Source of the DNA: Pyronema omphalodes
Lineage: Eukaryota > Ascomycota > Pezizomycetes > Pezizales > Pyronemataceae
Reading direction: 5' to 3'
Length of the DNA: 64,000 bases
Assembly (NCBI GenBank): GCA_024516155.1
Contig: JAJJXM010000064.1
Coordinates: forward strand, 1-64,000
Shown here: positions 30,466 to 42,790 of the stretch, one piece after another
Position numbering within the stretch: position 1 is the stretch's first letter
Layout of the letters: the number at the start of each line of letters is the position of its first letter
The notes under the pieces: generated by a model
What the model saw: the letters and a program-made list of their open reading frames with translations, nothing else
The model's database searches: none
What the model was told of the DNA's origin: nothing
Position numbers and translations under genes: made by a program

Positions 30466-31123
30466 GGAAGGAATCGGATGGCTGCTTTGACCACGACCAC
30501 CACGAGTCCAAGAATCCAAGAATCCAAGAATCCACGACCATCACCACCCCTAGCCTGGCCCTGGTATGTACCTGAAACTAACAACAGACAAACAGACCAA
30601 CGACAGACTAAACAGACTAAAGTCCCCAGCGAGCAGAGCGAGCAACAAGCAGCAAGCAGCTTAATCTTCAAACAAAAATTTAAGTTGCCTCTCAAACGAA
30701 CCACCAAACGAACGAGCAAACGAACGATCAAACGAATGCAAAAAAAAAAAAAATAAAAAAAAAAAAATAAAGTTTGTAACATCAAACCCTTCCTACATAC
30801 GCGCTCGATACACCCCCTATCCACCATCCCCCATCCACCATCCCCCATCCCCTCCCCGGGCTCCCCACCCCTCCCCGGGCTCCCCCGGTGTCCATCACAT
30901 CGCATCGCATCCCATCACATCCCATCGCCATACTTCGATCCATATACACACAATCTATATACAGTGCTTGGTAGTACCGTAGTCAGTATACATACGATGC
31001 CTTGTAATTATATTTGGTATTTTGTATTTTGTATTTTGTATAATATTTACGAACGAGCAGATGAAAGAATGAATAGGCAAAAAGGATTATAGGAATTGAT
31101 CAAGTCAGGTGGGATATCGACAT

Positions 31124-31282
31124 TGGGATTGGGATTGGTATTGGGATTGGGATTGGGATTGGGATTGGGATTGGGATTGGGATTGGGATTGGGATTGGGA
31201 TTGGGATTGGTATTGGTATTGGGGATTGGTATCGGTATTGGTATTGGTATTGGGGATTGGTATCGGTATTGGTATTGGTATT
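31124..31282. repeat. (GGGATT)n / (GGTATT)n hexanucleotide tract
   Basis: About 26 hexamer units on the plus strand: first mostly GGGATT, then GGTATT and GGTATC variants. The regular GGG runs every six bases could form G-quadruplexes. It is not the fungal telomere unit TTAGGG in any register. Confidence 0.95.
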
Positions 31283-32075
31283 ACGGGAGAGTCAAGTCCG
31301 ATGATAGATACTTTTCAACTGTACTATGCATACATACATACATGCTAATTTTATATATATATATATATATATATAGATATAGATATTGAATTTTGAATGT
31401 TGATTTCTTTATTTTCACGCTTTATTTTCATCATATTGTCCATATGTAGGCTTCTAAAATTTCTCTCTATAGAAAGCAGATTATAGATATCAGCAGAAAT
31501 AAACCAGTAGAAAAAAACCCCTTGATATAAATATTCAAATATTCAAATATCCCTAATTCTTAATTATTTATTTTATCCTTAATTATTTATCCTTCATTAT
31601 TTTATCCCTAATCATTTATTTTATTTTAATTCCTTATTTCCTTATTTTTCCTTATCTCCTTATCTCCTTATTTCATTTCCTATTTTCAACCTTACAATAC
31701 CTTTAACTTTAACTTTTTTTTAAAAAAAAAAAAACTCCAAACCCAGCGCCACCGCCGCCGACTAAAAAAGGGTATGCCTCCGCTACTGGTCCCTGCTCCC
31801 TGGTCCCTGGTCCTTGGTCCTAGGTCCCTGGCCTACATACTGGTTTGGTTTGGTCTGCTTTGGTCTGGTCTAACTATGTAATTCTAATCAGCCCCCCCAA
31901 TCCCCAGTCCAGTCCAGTCCAGTCCACGGCGAACGGCGAAGGCGAGGAACAACGCCTGAATCCTGATGTGTTGCAAGCAAGCATAGCAAGCACAGCACGG
32001 CGCACTTAGTACCGCTGCACACAGCACACACCATATGTAATTCAATTCAATTCAATTCAATTCTCCAGAGTAGAG

Positions 32076-32117
32076 CAAAGCAGAGCAGAGCAGAGCAGAG
32101 CAGAGCAGAGCAGAGCA
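32076..32117. repeat. (GAGCA)n pentanucleotide repeat
   Basis: About eight units, following an (AATTC)n run at about 32037-32063. Confidence 0.93.
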
Positions 32118-33105
32118 CAAATTCCTGTGCTGTTAGAGGAGATCTGTAGATTCAAGAAAGACAGCAAGACAAGTAAAGTAAAGTCAGGTCAAGGAAGTTC
32201 GAGACAAGACAAAGACAGCGTGAACTTTGAACCAGCACCTGCACTGCACTGCACTACACTACAAAGCACTACACTGCGCTGCAGCACATCACAGCATAAG
32301 CTCAAGCACCACGCACCACGCACCACGCAACCGACGCAACCCAAAAGTCAAAAGTTAAAAAGTCAGAAAATCGAAAATCGAAAATCTAAAAACCCAAAAA
32401 ACCTAAAAAAGCTTGAACCTACACGTACAACAGAATAGTACCGTGTACCACGAAGAGAAGAAGAACGAACCAACAAAACGAACGGACGGGTGTTTGATAC
32501 TTGAATCTTTTTTTATTTTTATTTTTTTTTTATTTCTATTCTGGTCACTCTTTTTATCTTTTTGGATTCATTATTCGTTATTCGTTATTCATTATTCACT
32601 CTTTTGTCTTTTTTTACTATCTTTTACTCTTTCATTTTTTTTTTGATTTTTATTTGCGGATTTTATTTTGAGAAGGGTTTTGCGGTTCCGGGGTTCTGCG
32701 GTTCTGGGATTCTTTTCTTTACACCTTTACACGGTAACGCTACTTGCTACTTGCTACTTTTGATTTGTTTCCATTCGATTCGCCTTTTTCGCCTTTTTCG
32801 TCTTTTCGCCTTTTCGCCTTTTCGCCTATTCGTCGTCGCCAGCGTCGTCGTTGTCGTGCCTTTTCAAAAGTCGCACTATTGAGTGAGAGCTTTCGCACCT
32901 TTCCTTCTATTCGTACCTTTTACCTTTCGGGCTCTTCACACCTTCGCAACAACCGTACCTTCGCACCTTTTACCGTTCGCACCGTTCGCTCCTTCCGCAC
33001 CTTTCGTACCTTTTCGTACTCGCTCAAACCACTCGCAACATAAGTAACATAGCCAACATTACAAACGAAGATTGGTAACGAGATACAACTACCGTCAATG
33101 GGAAG

Positions 33106-36100
33106 ATGTCGCTGGAGGGGTTGGACTCAGTGCTACTGTCGGAAGCTTTCGATGGTGCACAATCGGATCCGGGTGGATGGTAAGTTTTGAAAGGAGAGGG
33201 GAGGAGAGGAGAGGGGGATTGTTTGAAAGGAGGGAAGGAAGGGGGGGATGTTCTGCTGCCGCTGCTGCTGCTGTTGTTGGGTCGTCGTTGCGTTTTCCGT
33301 TTACCCCTCGACTTGGGGAACTATTATCGACTCGATTTCGACAAACGGGAGAAGGGAGACGAACAACGGAGGAGGATGACGAGGAGGAGGAACGAAGGAC
33401 AAGAACGGAGTCAACTACTACTTGCTACCCCTCACTTTGAACAACCATCTACTCTGTCCGACAACTTCTCAAAAGCTCGACACAAACCGTCTAGAAATGA
33501 CAGGTTGCGAGACGATTCTATAGAGTTCTACGACTACCGCAACTTGCTTCCGCACCTTGACCCTCCGTGTCCGCCTCCGTCTCCAACTCAGTTATCTCCC
33601 CGACCAACACGACGACGACACAGCAACAGCAGCAGCACACACTACCGAATTACAATGCTAACACAATCACAGGTTCTGGATCAAATACGTATCCCGCGAC
33701 GAGGTAGAGCTACTAGGTTCGGGAAAAAATGGAGCAGGGGAAATGCGAGAGGCTGCGATACCGGAGCCTGATGATAGCCCGCTTTTTGGTTTCATACGAT
33801 TTCGAAGGAGGAATGTGTTGGTGAAATACGTGCCGAGCGGATGCTCGAGGGTGTTGATGGGTGAGTGGAGCACGAGGAAGGGGGAGGGGAAGCGAGGGGG
33901 AAGAGGGTGGATGCAGATTGTGGATGATGCTGGTTGGGAAGGTTCTGCTGGAAGGTTTCTGGGGCTGCTGAGAGTGCACGATGGGGTTTGCTTAACGGGG
34001 GTTGCTGAGTGCACGATTGGATATTGTGCTTTACGGGGTTTGCTGTGTGCACAGTGGGAAAGTTCTTCGCGAGCACTCGCTACGGTGGATGTACCGGATT
34101 TGTGCAATTCTTGGGAATTTGCAATTTTTTTTTTTTTTTTTGCAAATTCGCTACGAATTCTCGAATTCCGAATTTCCTGCCTTGCTATGCTCGCTCGCTT
34201 GCTCGCTTCTGCCTCGCTACGAGCGGGGGAGTGGGGAATGCAGCCAGCAGAAGCAAGCAGCAAGCAGCAAGCAAGCAGAAGCAGTGCACACGCGAACGAA
34301 CGGCGGCCTGTAGCCCAGCAGCACCCACAGCAGCACCCAGCACCCAGCACCCAGCTTTCCAGCGGACCCGACCCAACTTGACAGCAGCAGCAGCAGCAGA
34401 AGCAGCCCAATGCAATAACGCACTACACATGCGCAATCTGCATGCACCCTCTAAAAAAAATATTACAGTTCCCGTTTTTAATTATTTCCCCTCCCCAATT
34501 TGTTTTTTATTTTATTTATTTTTAACCTTTCAAATTTTATACCGTAACTCACTGACACAATTAATCTTTTTTTTTTCTCCCACAGCTCGATCACAGGTCC
34601 ACTTTCAATTGTTCGCCGAACGATGCTCACCGTACGACTCGACTCTCGCAATTGCCTCTCCAGCAGAACTCAATGAGCAGACGCTCAATGCTAACTGTTC
34701 AACTCACACTGCCACTGGTTCAATATCATCGTCCTCTTCCCTGCGTTCCCGGCGACTAACGGATATTGCCGAAAATCCAGATGAGGGGGGAGATGAAGCA
34801 GCCAAGCACGGTAATAACAATAACAACATCAACAATAATCCATATTACGTCCCCAGCACACCACGCCTCGACTACTTCGACGATGGCTGCGGATCATCAG
34901 CATCAGCAGCAACGACGGCGGCAAAAGAAAACAGCGGTCTGACTAACCATGATGGGCTCGCTCTCTCGGTCGTGGTAACTTCCCACGGTGACACTGGTGC
35001 GTCAGACAACGGTTCGGTGGGTGTGCCTGTAATTCCAGACAGGGATCCGACCGTCTCCTCGCATTTTCTCTCAAAAGGAGATTTTCCCTCCGCAAACAAC
35101 CTTTCCCAACCAGACTCCAACGAGCCCCGGCGAAAGTCCACTTCATCTGCGTCGTCGAGGCCATCAGCCTCCGATCTCTATAACTACTATCCGTATGTGC
35201 CTAAGGTCAAGCTTGGTCCGCGTCCTCATGTAGAGCCCCCCAACAAGCAACGCCCACACTCCTCCTCCAACGACCGCTCGAAGACTTTCCCTCCTTCCTC
35301 TTCTTCTTCGGCTTCCAATTCTTCCTCTTCTGTTTCAAACAATTCCCTTTCTCTTTCTTCTTCTTCTGCTTCTTCTTCTTCTTCTTCGTCATCGTCGTCG
35401 TCGAATAACGCTCATTCATCTTCCTCGTCCTCGCTTGTTTCTCAATCTTCTCTTTCAGCCTCTTCCCTTTCCGTCTCTTCCACCTTTCCTTCTTCATCCT
35501 CTTCTTCCGCAGCCGCAGCACGCGACGAGGAGCTTCGTGCGTCCGTTCCGCGATCCGTCCACCTTCCGCCAAGGAGGACAGCGTCGTCTTCGAGAAACGC
35601 CGGCTCCAATCCCAGTCTAGCCGCTCTTAACATCCCTGAACCGCAACTACCCCCCTCGCCCACCACCCCGTCCTCGCTCTACTCCTTTTCCATCTACTCG
35701 AGCAACAGCACAGCTTCCGTCAAGACTGCTTCGGAAGGACCCACGCCGGAGAAGCAGCGTTTGATGAAAGCATTGCAACTGCGGAAACAGAAGCAGAACA
35801 CCGAACCAGAGACTCCCAGTACGCCCACTTTCGACAACTCCCTGAACACCAACGCCCTTCTCTCCCCCCTACAGCAACACTCCCCAGCCACCGCCTTCGT
35901 CTCGACCACGTCAGCCGCCCCCGAGCAGTTGTCCTCGGTCCCGACCACCATGTCCATTACCGACGACGCCCCCGATGCCATGCACCCTGTTGACAACACT
36001 TCTGTCGCTCAGACAGTCGACCATGCGACAGGCAACACACGGCTGCAGGACCTCGGTAACGATGACTCTGTCTCAGGAGGCAGCGACGACACCAAGGAAT

Positions 36101-37822
36101 CGCACAAGTCAGACGACATGGAGGAGTCGGGGGAAGGTTCAACGGAGGCCGAGACTGAGGGCTCTGCCTCGGGAAAGGGGGACGACGATTGTGTTGCCGC
36201 GGAACCTGAATCTACTGTTGAGAACACCGAGGATCCGGCGTCACTAGACAGTGAGGTTGACAAAATTGAAGGTACGACTAAAGTACGGGATGATGTCGAC
36301 GAGGAGGAAAGTGACGGGGAGTCCATAGTGTCTCTCGATCAGCGAACAAGCGAGTCGTCCAAGTCGTCAAGCGCAGCTGCCTCTGTTGCCAGCTCAAGCC
36401 GGAGCAGCACCCATCAGAGCGACCGTCGGGTATCAAACGCAGGACTATCTGCTAATGGTGCGTCCAAAAGCCGAGCCACGCCAACCGAAGCAGCAGCCGA
36501 GTCTGCTCGCCCTTCGCCATTTCTTAAGCCTGCGAAGCCTGTCACAGCAAAGAAAGTGAGTGTAGGCGGTAGTGTATCCCAGCGCATCCGACAATTCCAG
36601 CAGTTGGCAACCAACGTTCCCGCTGCTGCAGCCGGTCCCTTTGCTCCGTCTGCATTCACTGCAGCTGGCCGCCCATGCACTCCTACGCGAAGCCGTAGCA
36701 ACAGCCCAATTCCCGACTTTCTCAGCACGCGACCTCCCAGCTCAATGAGCAACAAGTCACCCCCTCGCTTGGGAAGCATTTCTCACGAGCACCCACCCCT
36801 CCCTGCTCTCACCCCCTCAATTTCTCCAGCAACTATTTCATCAAGAAATTCTATGCTAATGCCCGCCGCAAACATCTCCTCTACTCCTCACAACAATCGT
36901 TACTCCATGCCCGCACAACCTCACCCAAAAGACATGGCACCTCCACCCAAGCCGGTGCGTGCGAAAATGGAGATTGTTGAGATGGACAACAAGACCCACG
37001 GGTTACAGGTCACAACTAAAATCAACTGGGATGGATCTCACCACGATGTCACCTCCCCGAATATTTCCCCTTCCTCCTCTCTCTACCGTCCTTCATTGGA
37101 TATGATCCAGTCTCCTACTTCGGATATCTCCCCTGTAGAATTGCCTGGTCTTCGCAATGAGCTCCCTATGAGAAGAGACTCTGTTTCTCACCACTCTAGG
37201 TCAAACTCGTCAAAGTCCAATTCTAGAGACATTTCCCCCAAGAGCCCGGGATTGTTGCAGAGAATGTCAAGTACATTGTCGAGGAAGACCAAGGAGGCAT
37301 CGCCTCCTCGCCCTCCTGTGCCTGTAGAGAGCGCGACGAAGAAGTATTTGCACACTGGATCGATTAATGTTCAGTTACCTGATACCATGTTGTGGAAGAG
37401 GAGGTATATGAAGATTGACAGTGATGGATGGTTGTGTTTGTCGTTGACTGATGATGAGGTAAGTTCCCTTGACAAAGCTGAGTATAATAATGCGAGGGCA
37501 TTTCGTTTGCAAAATAAGCGGACGGGTACCTGCATTGATAGTTTGATCAAAGCTGACATTTTCTTTTTCTTAGAATGCCCCTCAAACTCGGAAATACCAC
37601 ATCGCAAGCGAAGTCCGTAAAATTGATCTTCCGGATGTCGATGAGCAAGAGCTTCCTTACAGTGTGAGGTTGATGCTACGGGAAGGTGGTATGTTGCAGT
37701 GTGCTTGTCAAAATAGTGCCGAACAGAAGCAAGTTCTTGGTGGTGAGTAATCTCTTGTATCCTCTTTTATTTGTATCAAATACTGATTCTTCTTCACAGT
37801 TGTGCGGTCTTGTCTGGCGTAG
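33106..37822 (+). CDS. ADF-homology domain protein with C-terminal PH-like domain, 5 exons
   Basis: Conserved filamentous-ascomycete protein, likely actin-associated. My model: exons 33106-33179, 33673-33860, 34586-37458, 37574-37742, 37800-37822; all splice sites are GT-AG and frames join exactly (1108 aa). The N-terminus (MSLEGLDSVLLSEAFD) and exon 2 (WIKYVSRDEVELLG, PLFGFIRFRRRNVLVKYVP) continue into exon 3 (ARSQVHFQLFAERCSPYDST) as one ADF/cofilin-like domain, about residues 1-150. Residues about 320-400 are a Ser-rich run. Residues about 700-770 are acidic. A PH-like domain closes the protein (about 1010-1105: LPDTMLWKRRYMKIDSDGWL in exon 3, RKYHIASEVRKIDL in exon 4). Introns 1 and 2 are long for a fungus (493 and 725 nt) and hold poly(T) and CAAGCAG repeats. 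Function inferred from the domain only; I recognise the family but know no settled symbol. Confidence 0.85.
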
Positions 37823-40465
37823 ACGTCTTTTTGCTGTCTGTATTCCTTGTCTACATTAACCTAACCATAACTCAAACGCTCGCTCGCTCGCTCGTTTACG
37901 TTACTTTTTTTTCTTCGCCGTATGTTACGGGGGAAAAAAGTACCGTCTTCTATTTCTATTTTTTTTTTAAAGCAGGCGTTCTCTGGTCTTGATACCACCC
38001 AACAAAGCGTTTAATATAACCAAATAATTCTTTCTGTACTGTATTGTACTGTACTGTACTCTCATCACCGTCATCATCATCATCATCATCACCGTTATAA
38101 ATTTCCTACCACTAACTACTACCACTACTACTACTATTACTACTACTGAACTCGTAGAAAAGCTAGCAGGTCTAATCGCAAATTGTTTTTTTTTTTTTGG
38201 AAGAAAAATTTGTTTGTTTGTTGGTTTTATGGAATTTATACCCTACTCCTTCCCCCCGCCACCACCCTCCCATCTTTCTTCTTTTTTTCTTTTTTCCCCT
38301 TTTCTTTTTCTTTTTCTTTTGCGTTTCTTCTTTCATATATTGTAAGCTCAGCTTCGATGTGTTTTCTGTTGTTGTAGTTGTTTTTTTTTTTCTTTTGTGT
38401 TTTTTTCTTGTTTCTTTGTGTGTGTGTTTTGTTTGTTTAGAAGGATGGCTCTGAGTGGAAGCGTGTCACGACGACTAGAAAATTTTTGTGTTTTTTTTTT
38501 TTTGTTTTGTATCTTTCACCTTTTTTTCCGCTGTACACATTTTTTTTTTCCTATTTTTTTTTTCTTCTCAAGGATACGGTGGAACAACAATTGTTTTTTT
38601 TTTTTTTTTGTAACCACTTTTCACTTTCGATATAAATATTGTTTTTTTTTTTTTTTTTTTTTTGACTAATTACTTGTAGAATTTTTTTAACTTGATGAAA
38701 TTTTAGTTTCTTTCATTTATAATATTGGGAATAAGGTAAGGATGTCAGAGGGAGTTTTATTAGTTGTTTTTTTTTTCTTTGCTTTTTTTTCTTGTTTCTT
38801 TCTTCTTCTCCCTTCTGCTACAACTTTTTGTTTTCTTTTGTCGTTTCCATGTAAGGGGAACTTGGGGTGGGCCCTGGTTTGGTGTTTTACAAATTTTTTT
38901 GTTTTTTTTTTCACTGGGAAGGTGGGAAACAGGATGGGTAGAAGGAAGTGCCGAGTTGGGTGTGGGAGCGTGGGGAATTGTTTTGTGTGGTAGACAGTAT
39001 AGTTGTGGTGGTGGTGGTGGTGGTGGTGGTGGTGTGGCTGTGAAATGGAGAAAGGGGTAATAGCAGTTGAATAGAGGAGCGTGGGGATCAGGTGGGGATC
39101 AAATGGTGGATGTTGGGGGGGGGGGGGGGGGAAATGGATATCAATGAACAACGTTCCAGCTTCCGGAAGTCCTTCCAATTTGCTTCCATACATTATCATT
39201 TCCTAGTTTGTGTGATATCTGTGTAAGCTTATGCTCCTAAAGGCTTAGTTGAAAGGCGTTTTGATGCAGGGCAAATCTCGGATAAACTTATTGTTTGGCT
39301 CACCTAACCTCTTTTCAACTTCGTTTTGTTTCATTGCATTTGTTTCCCTGTACCTTGGGAGCTAGGCGTAAAATTATGCTCAACAATGGATTAGATGTGG
39401 GAACTAGGAAGCTGAAGTATGGCGCAACCTAGCTGAGTCGGTGAGAACTCACCAATTAGGGGCAGCTGCTGTAGAAACAAATTCCGCGTTTCCCCTGGAG
39501 ACCTCCTATTATTGGACAAAGAGCGACAGTTCGTCCAGCTATGTTTGCTCCACATCGGGAATTTAGCACTTATGACATACGTCAATTTCCTTTAGCTCCT
39601 TCTCGGTGAAGTAGGATGTTTTGGTGGCCGGGGGTGCTTGCAGCGGGTTCTTCTGGTATCTTCCATTTTGAGCTGACATTTCGCAGCCTTCATGCCGTGA
39701 TCTTGTTTCAAGGACCGAGATGTTTTATAACGCGGGTCATCTGGCTGTAAATTCGAGATGTGGTCCAGCCCACAGCCAAGCAACGATCGTTATCCAGATT
39801 CCTTGCAGAAGAGAGATGGGGTGTAATCTACCTTTGATTGGCCGAAGACGGAAATCTCGGTACACAATCTTCTAGGGCTCTTAAGCGATGTGGAGAATCT
39901 TAACATGTAGGCGAATGTATCTCCGAATATTGGGGTGCATTGACGTTGATTAGATGTTCCGTGTTGCCATGTGGTCCCCGTGCGTTTCCCCCGTAGAGCA
40001 CCGAATCGCGATATGTAACCTGAGAGCTGATGCATACGATGCCTAAGGTGCAAAGAAAAAAGTTTTCAGATTTTTGTGAAAAAAAAAAGAAAACAATGAA
40101 AAAGAAAAAAATATATGGCGATGCGGCCCATCTGCCGTTGCAATTGAGTTGCGTTGATACGTTTCATACTGTTTCACGACGCGATGTCTGCTCACCAACG
40201 TCAGCCAACGGCCCACGATCCAGGGGCGAGACCGGAACAAGAAGAATATGCAGCCCTAACCCAGCCACGTGCTGCATTTTATGCTATCCTTGTTTAGCCC
40301 CATGCCTACGCGGTTCGGTTACACTAAGTAGTCGAGGACCATGGCACCAGGCACGCGTTCCAACCGCACCTCACGCGCGTCATCGCCTACATCGTTCATA
40401 TTTATTCCATTCACACGCGACCGGAGGGTAATATCATCGTATCAATAAATCCTACCTGTCCACAA
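37823..40465. other. Intergenic, poly(T)-rich
   Basis: No gene supported. 37880-38700 is dominated by long T runs with CGCT, TGTAC, ATC and ACT microsatellites, probably including the 3' leader of the ADF-H gene. A (GGT)n run lies at about 39005-39034 and a run of G near 39114-39131. 39200-40460 is unremarkable single-copy-looking sequence. Confidence 0.6.
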
Positions 40466-42368
40466 ATGTTCGAATCAACAGCCCTTCATCCAGCGGATCC
40501 CGATGCGGATACAGATACCTGGCCATTGCTTGAATTGACCGATGTCGTGGTTGTGAGGTACCGGAGAGGACACCCGGAGGAGATCGTGGATCTCGCGGAT
40601 GTCGACGAGAAGGGACCGTTCAGAGTGAAAGGAAGACTCGTGGATTCGGGAAAGAAGACAAGATCTCTAGGTGAGTTGTAATATTTTTTTGGGGTTGTGC
40701 GGTGCTACCGGGCTTTGTGCTGGTGTGGTGGGAGCTGGTAGTTGCGACACATTGAAGCAGAGCGGGGTGAACCACCGGACATATCAGTAATTGAGGAATA
40801 TGATGAGGCTGAAAGCTTGGGGAGCTCCATCAGCTTAGGATCCAATAGATGTAATCTAACAGCTTCACAGTTAAAAATGTCGACGTCTTCTCGAACGAGC
40901 TCACAATCCCGGGAGTAGAAACCTACAGCATGGAATACGATCCAAAGAAAGGCACCACTAAGATTTGGGTCCTTGGTTCCTCGGCCTGGTACACCATCAG
41001 CCCATCGCCCGAGTATCGATCCATCTATGAAAACTTAATCGAGAAGGCAAGGGTTTGGTTATTTCTGCAAGAGCGGTACAAGAAGTTCAAAGGATCTGGA
41101 AAGGAAATACCCGGTGAAGTAACAGAGGTCTATAAAGATGTATGTAATTATGATTCCCGGGGAAGTGACATAAAAATCAGCTGGTGGAAGATGGAGGACA
41201 CGGCAAATAATCCAGGGAAGGAGACAGAGAGCATGCGAGGTAGCCATTAGTACACAAACAGTTGCTGACCCACTACAGTTCCTAGCAAAAAACCCAACTT
41301 GTCGCACCACTCGAGGCGCATCCGCGATATTTACACGACACCATCGTTACCTAATATTTATGATGCACCGACCAGAGGAAGACTATGAAATGTGGAAGCG
41401 GACACCATTGTCGCGAGTATTTTTCAAGGAGTATCCGGTTGGTTCCATACTGTGACGATGAAATCAGTGTTCACTAACCAAAGCAATAGGAAGTTGTAGA
41501 AGAGGCAATGGAGTTTCACGGCCGTAAGCCCAACGAGTCCTTGCCAAATTTAAAGCAATTGGAAGTACGCCCAACACCGGACGTCATTGATATGTCATCA
41601 GAAACCGGGATGGAGCTCGACGAACAAGATGAAGACATCCCAAGCTCAGAAGACGACGAAGACGAAGAGGCCGAAGACACTCCAGCACCCTACTCCGAAG
41701 ACGAAGACGAAGAAAAAGCTGAAAACGAAGACTCCGAAGAAGCCTCCTCTTCTTCCGACTCCAGCTCCACAGCCTCAGCTCCCAGGCGGACACCCCACCA
41801 ATTCGCTACCCCCACCATCGGCAAAACCGTCAAAAGCGTCTCCACAAAAGGCCGTTCCATCCTTCGCCCTCGACAGAGCATAATCCCCCTAGATCCTGGC
41901 TCACCTCCTTCACCGGACCCATTGAACTCCCCCTTAGATGCCGCTATCGAAGCCCGTGAAGCTCGTGCCGGAGGTCCAAAGCGCAAAAAGTCCTCTACAG
42001 ACCTCTCTCAGGACTCTTTACTATCCCCCAAGCGTACCGCACCCCCAATCCGTCAGCTCGCTCTCGGCATCCTCAAATCCGAGTCTCCCGAGACCCAATC
42101 AACGCACTGGCACTGTAACTTGGACGAAGCTCGCTGTCATCACATTGTTTTGAACGCAAAAACGTTAGCAGGGAGAACAGCGGTTGAAGAGCATTATGCA
42201 TTCCATGGAAGGGTTATGACAGAAGCTCTTAAAACGGTGGACTCCGAAGCAAGCGGATATCAAGTTAATCATCTGATGGAGAAGATCAAAGCCATGAAGC
42301 GGGATTGGGAGGAGAGCAGGCCAAGTCCATTGAAGGGCGAACTCATTGGGGAAGAGGGGGTAATATAA
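40466..42368 (+). CDS. RFTS (DNMT1 replication-foci) domain protein without methyltransferase domain, 4 exons
   Basis: Model: exons 40466-40670, 40871-41239, 41286-41437, 41490-42368, joining in frame to 534 aa. Introns 2 and 3 use weak donors (GTAGCC, GTTGGT), so those borders are less sure. Residues about 19-245 match the replication-foci targeting fold: WPLLELTDVVVVR, KGPFRVKGRL, then IPGVETYSMEYDP, WVLGSSAWYTISPSPEYRSIYE and the helical end FFKEYPEVVEEA. Then come an acidic Ser/Glu tract (about 282-335), a basic Pro-rich linker, and a C-terminal Cys/His block (HWHCNLDEARCHH...EEHYAFH, about 447-485) that may bind zinc. There is no catalytic methyltransferase domain. RFTS domains also occur in fission yeast Raf2, a subunit of the Clr4 H3K9-methyltransferase complex, whose Neurospora counterpart is DIM-7; that role here is inference. 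Confidence 0.75.
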
Positions 42369-42718
42369 CATAAGAATTCTTTGGGTTGATATGATACGAT
42401 ACGGATGGAGTTCGGGATTTTGGTTACATGCTGCTACATACTTTGGGGGTTTTGTTTGATGTTTCATTTGGAGTTTTTGTTGTTTTGGGAATAATGACAA
42501 GGAAATGTAGATATTACGAAGGAGGATCCCGGATATGAATGATAACGTTCATGGATTGTAAAAAACACATCATACTCGACTGTTGACTCCCCCAAGTAAA
42601 AGATTTCCACAAAGCTTGTTGTTTTATCTATTGAATTACAAACACGAAAAATGGAAAAAAAGAACCCGAGCCATAAAAGATAATGCAAAAGTTGATCAAC
42701 CTTGATGGGTCGGTCTAG
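42369..42718. other. Short intergenic spacer
   Basis: 3' flank of the RFTS gene and upstream of the tRNA 3' end. Nothing else seen. Confidence 0.5.
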
Positions 42719-42790
42719 AACCGAACGCGGGGATCGAACCCGCAACCTTCAGATTAGAAGTCTGACGCGCTACCATTGCGCCAGCCCGGC
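42719..42790 (-). tRNA. tRNA-Arg (anticodon UCU)
   Basis: On the minus strand a full cloverleaf folds. The acceptor GCCGGGC pairs with GTTCGGT (three G-U). The D stem is GCGC/GCGC around AATGGTA, and the anticodon stem TCAGA/TCTGA encloses CTTCTAA with anticodon TCT. The T arm is GCGGG-TTCGATC-CCCGC. No intron. It reads AGA codons. Confidence 0.93.

Noticed and set aside
31096..31389. Possible interstitial telomere repeat
   Set aside because: The unit is GGGATT/GGTATT, not TTAGGG in any register.
34009..34585. Phe-rich coding start upstream of the big ADF-H exon
   Set aside because: This is intron 2. Splicing 33860 to 34586 restores a conserved domain, whereas the continuous frame has poly(T)-derived Phe runs.
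35279..35520. Ser-rich low-complexity stretch as evidence of a separate cell-wall gene
   Set aside because: It lies inside the open exon 3 of the ADF-H gene, and no signal peptide or GPI signal is present in the spliced protein.
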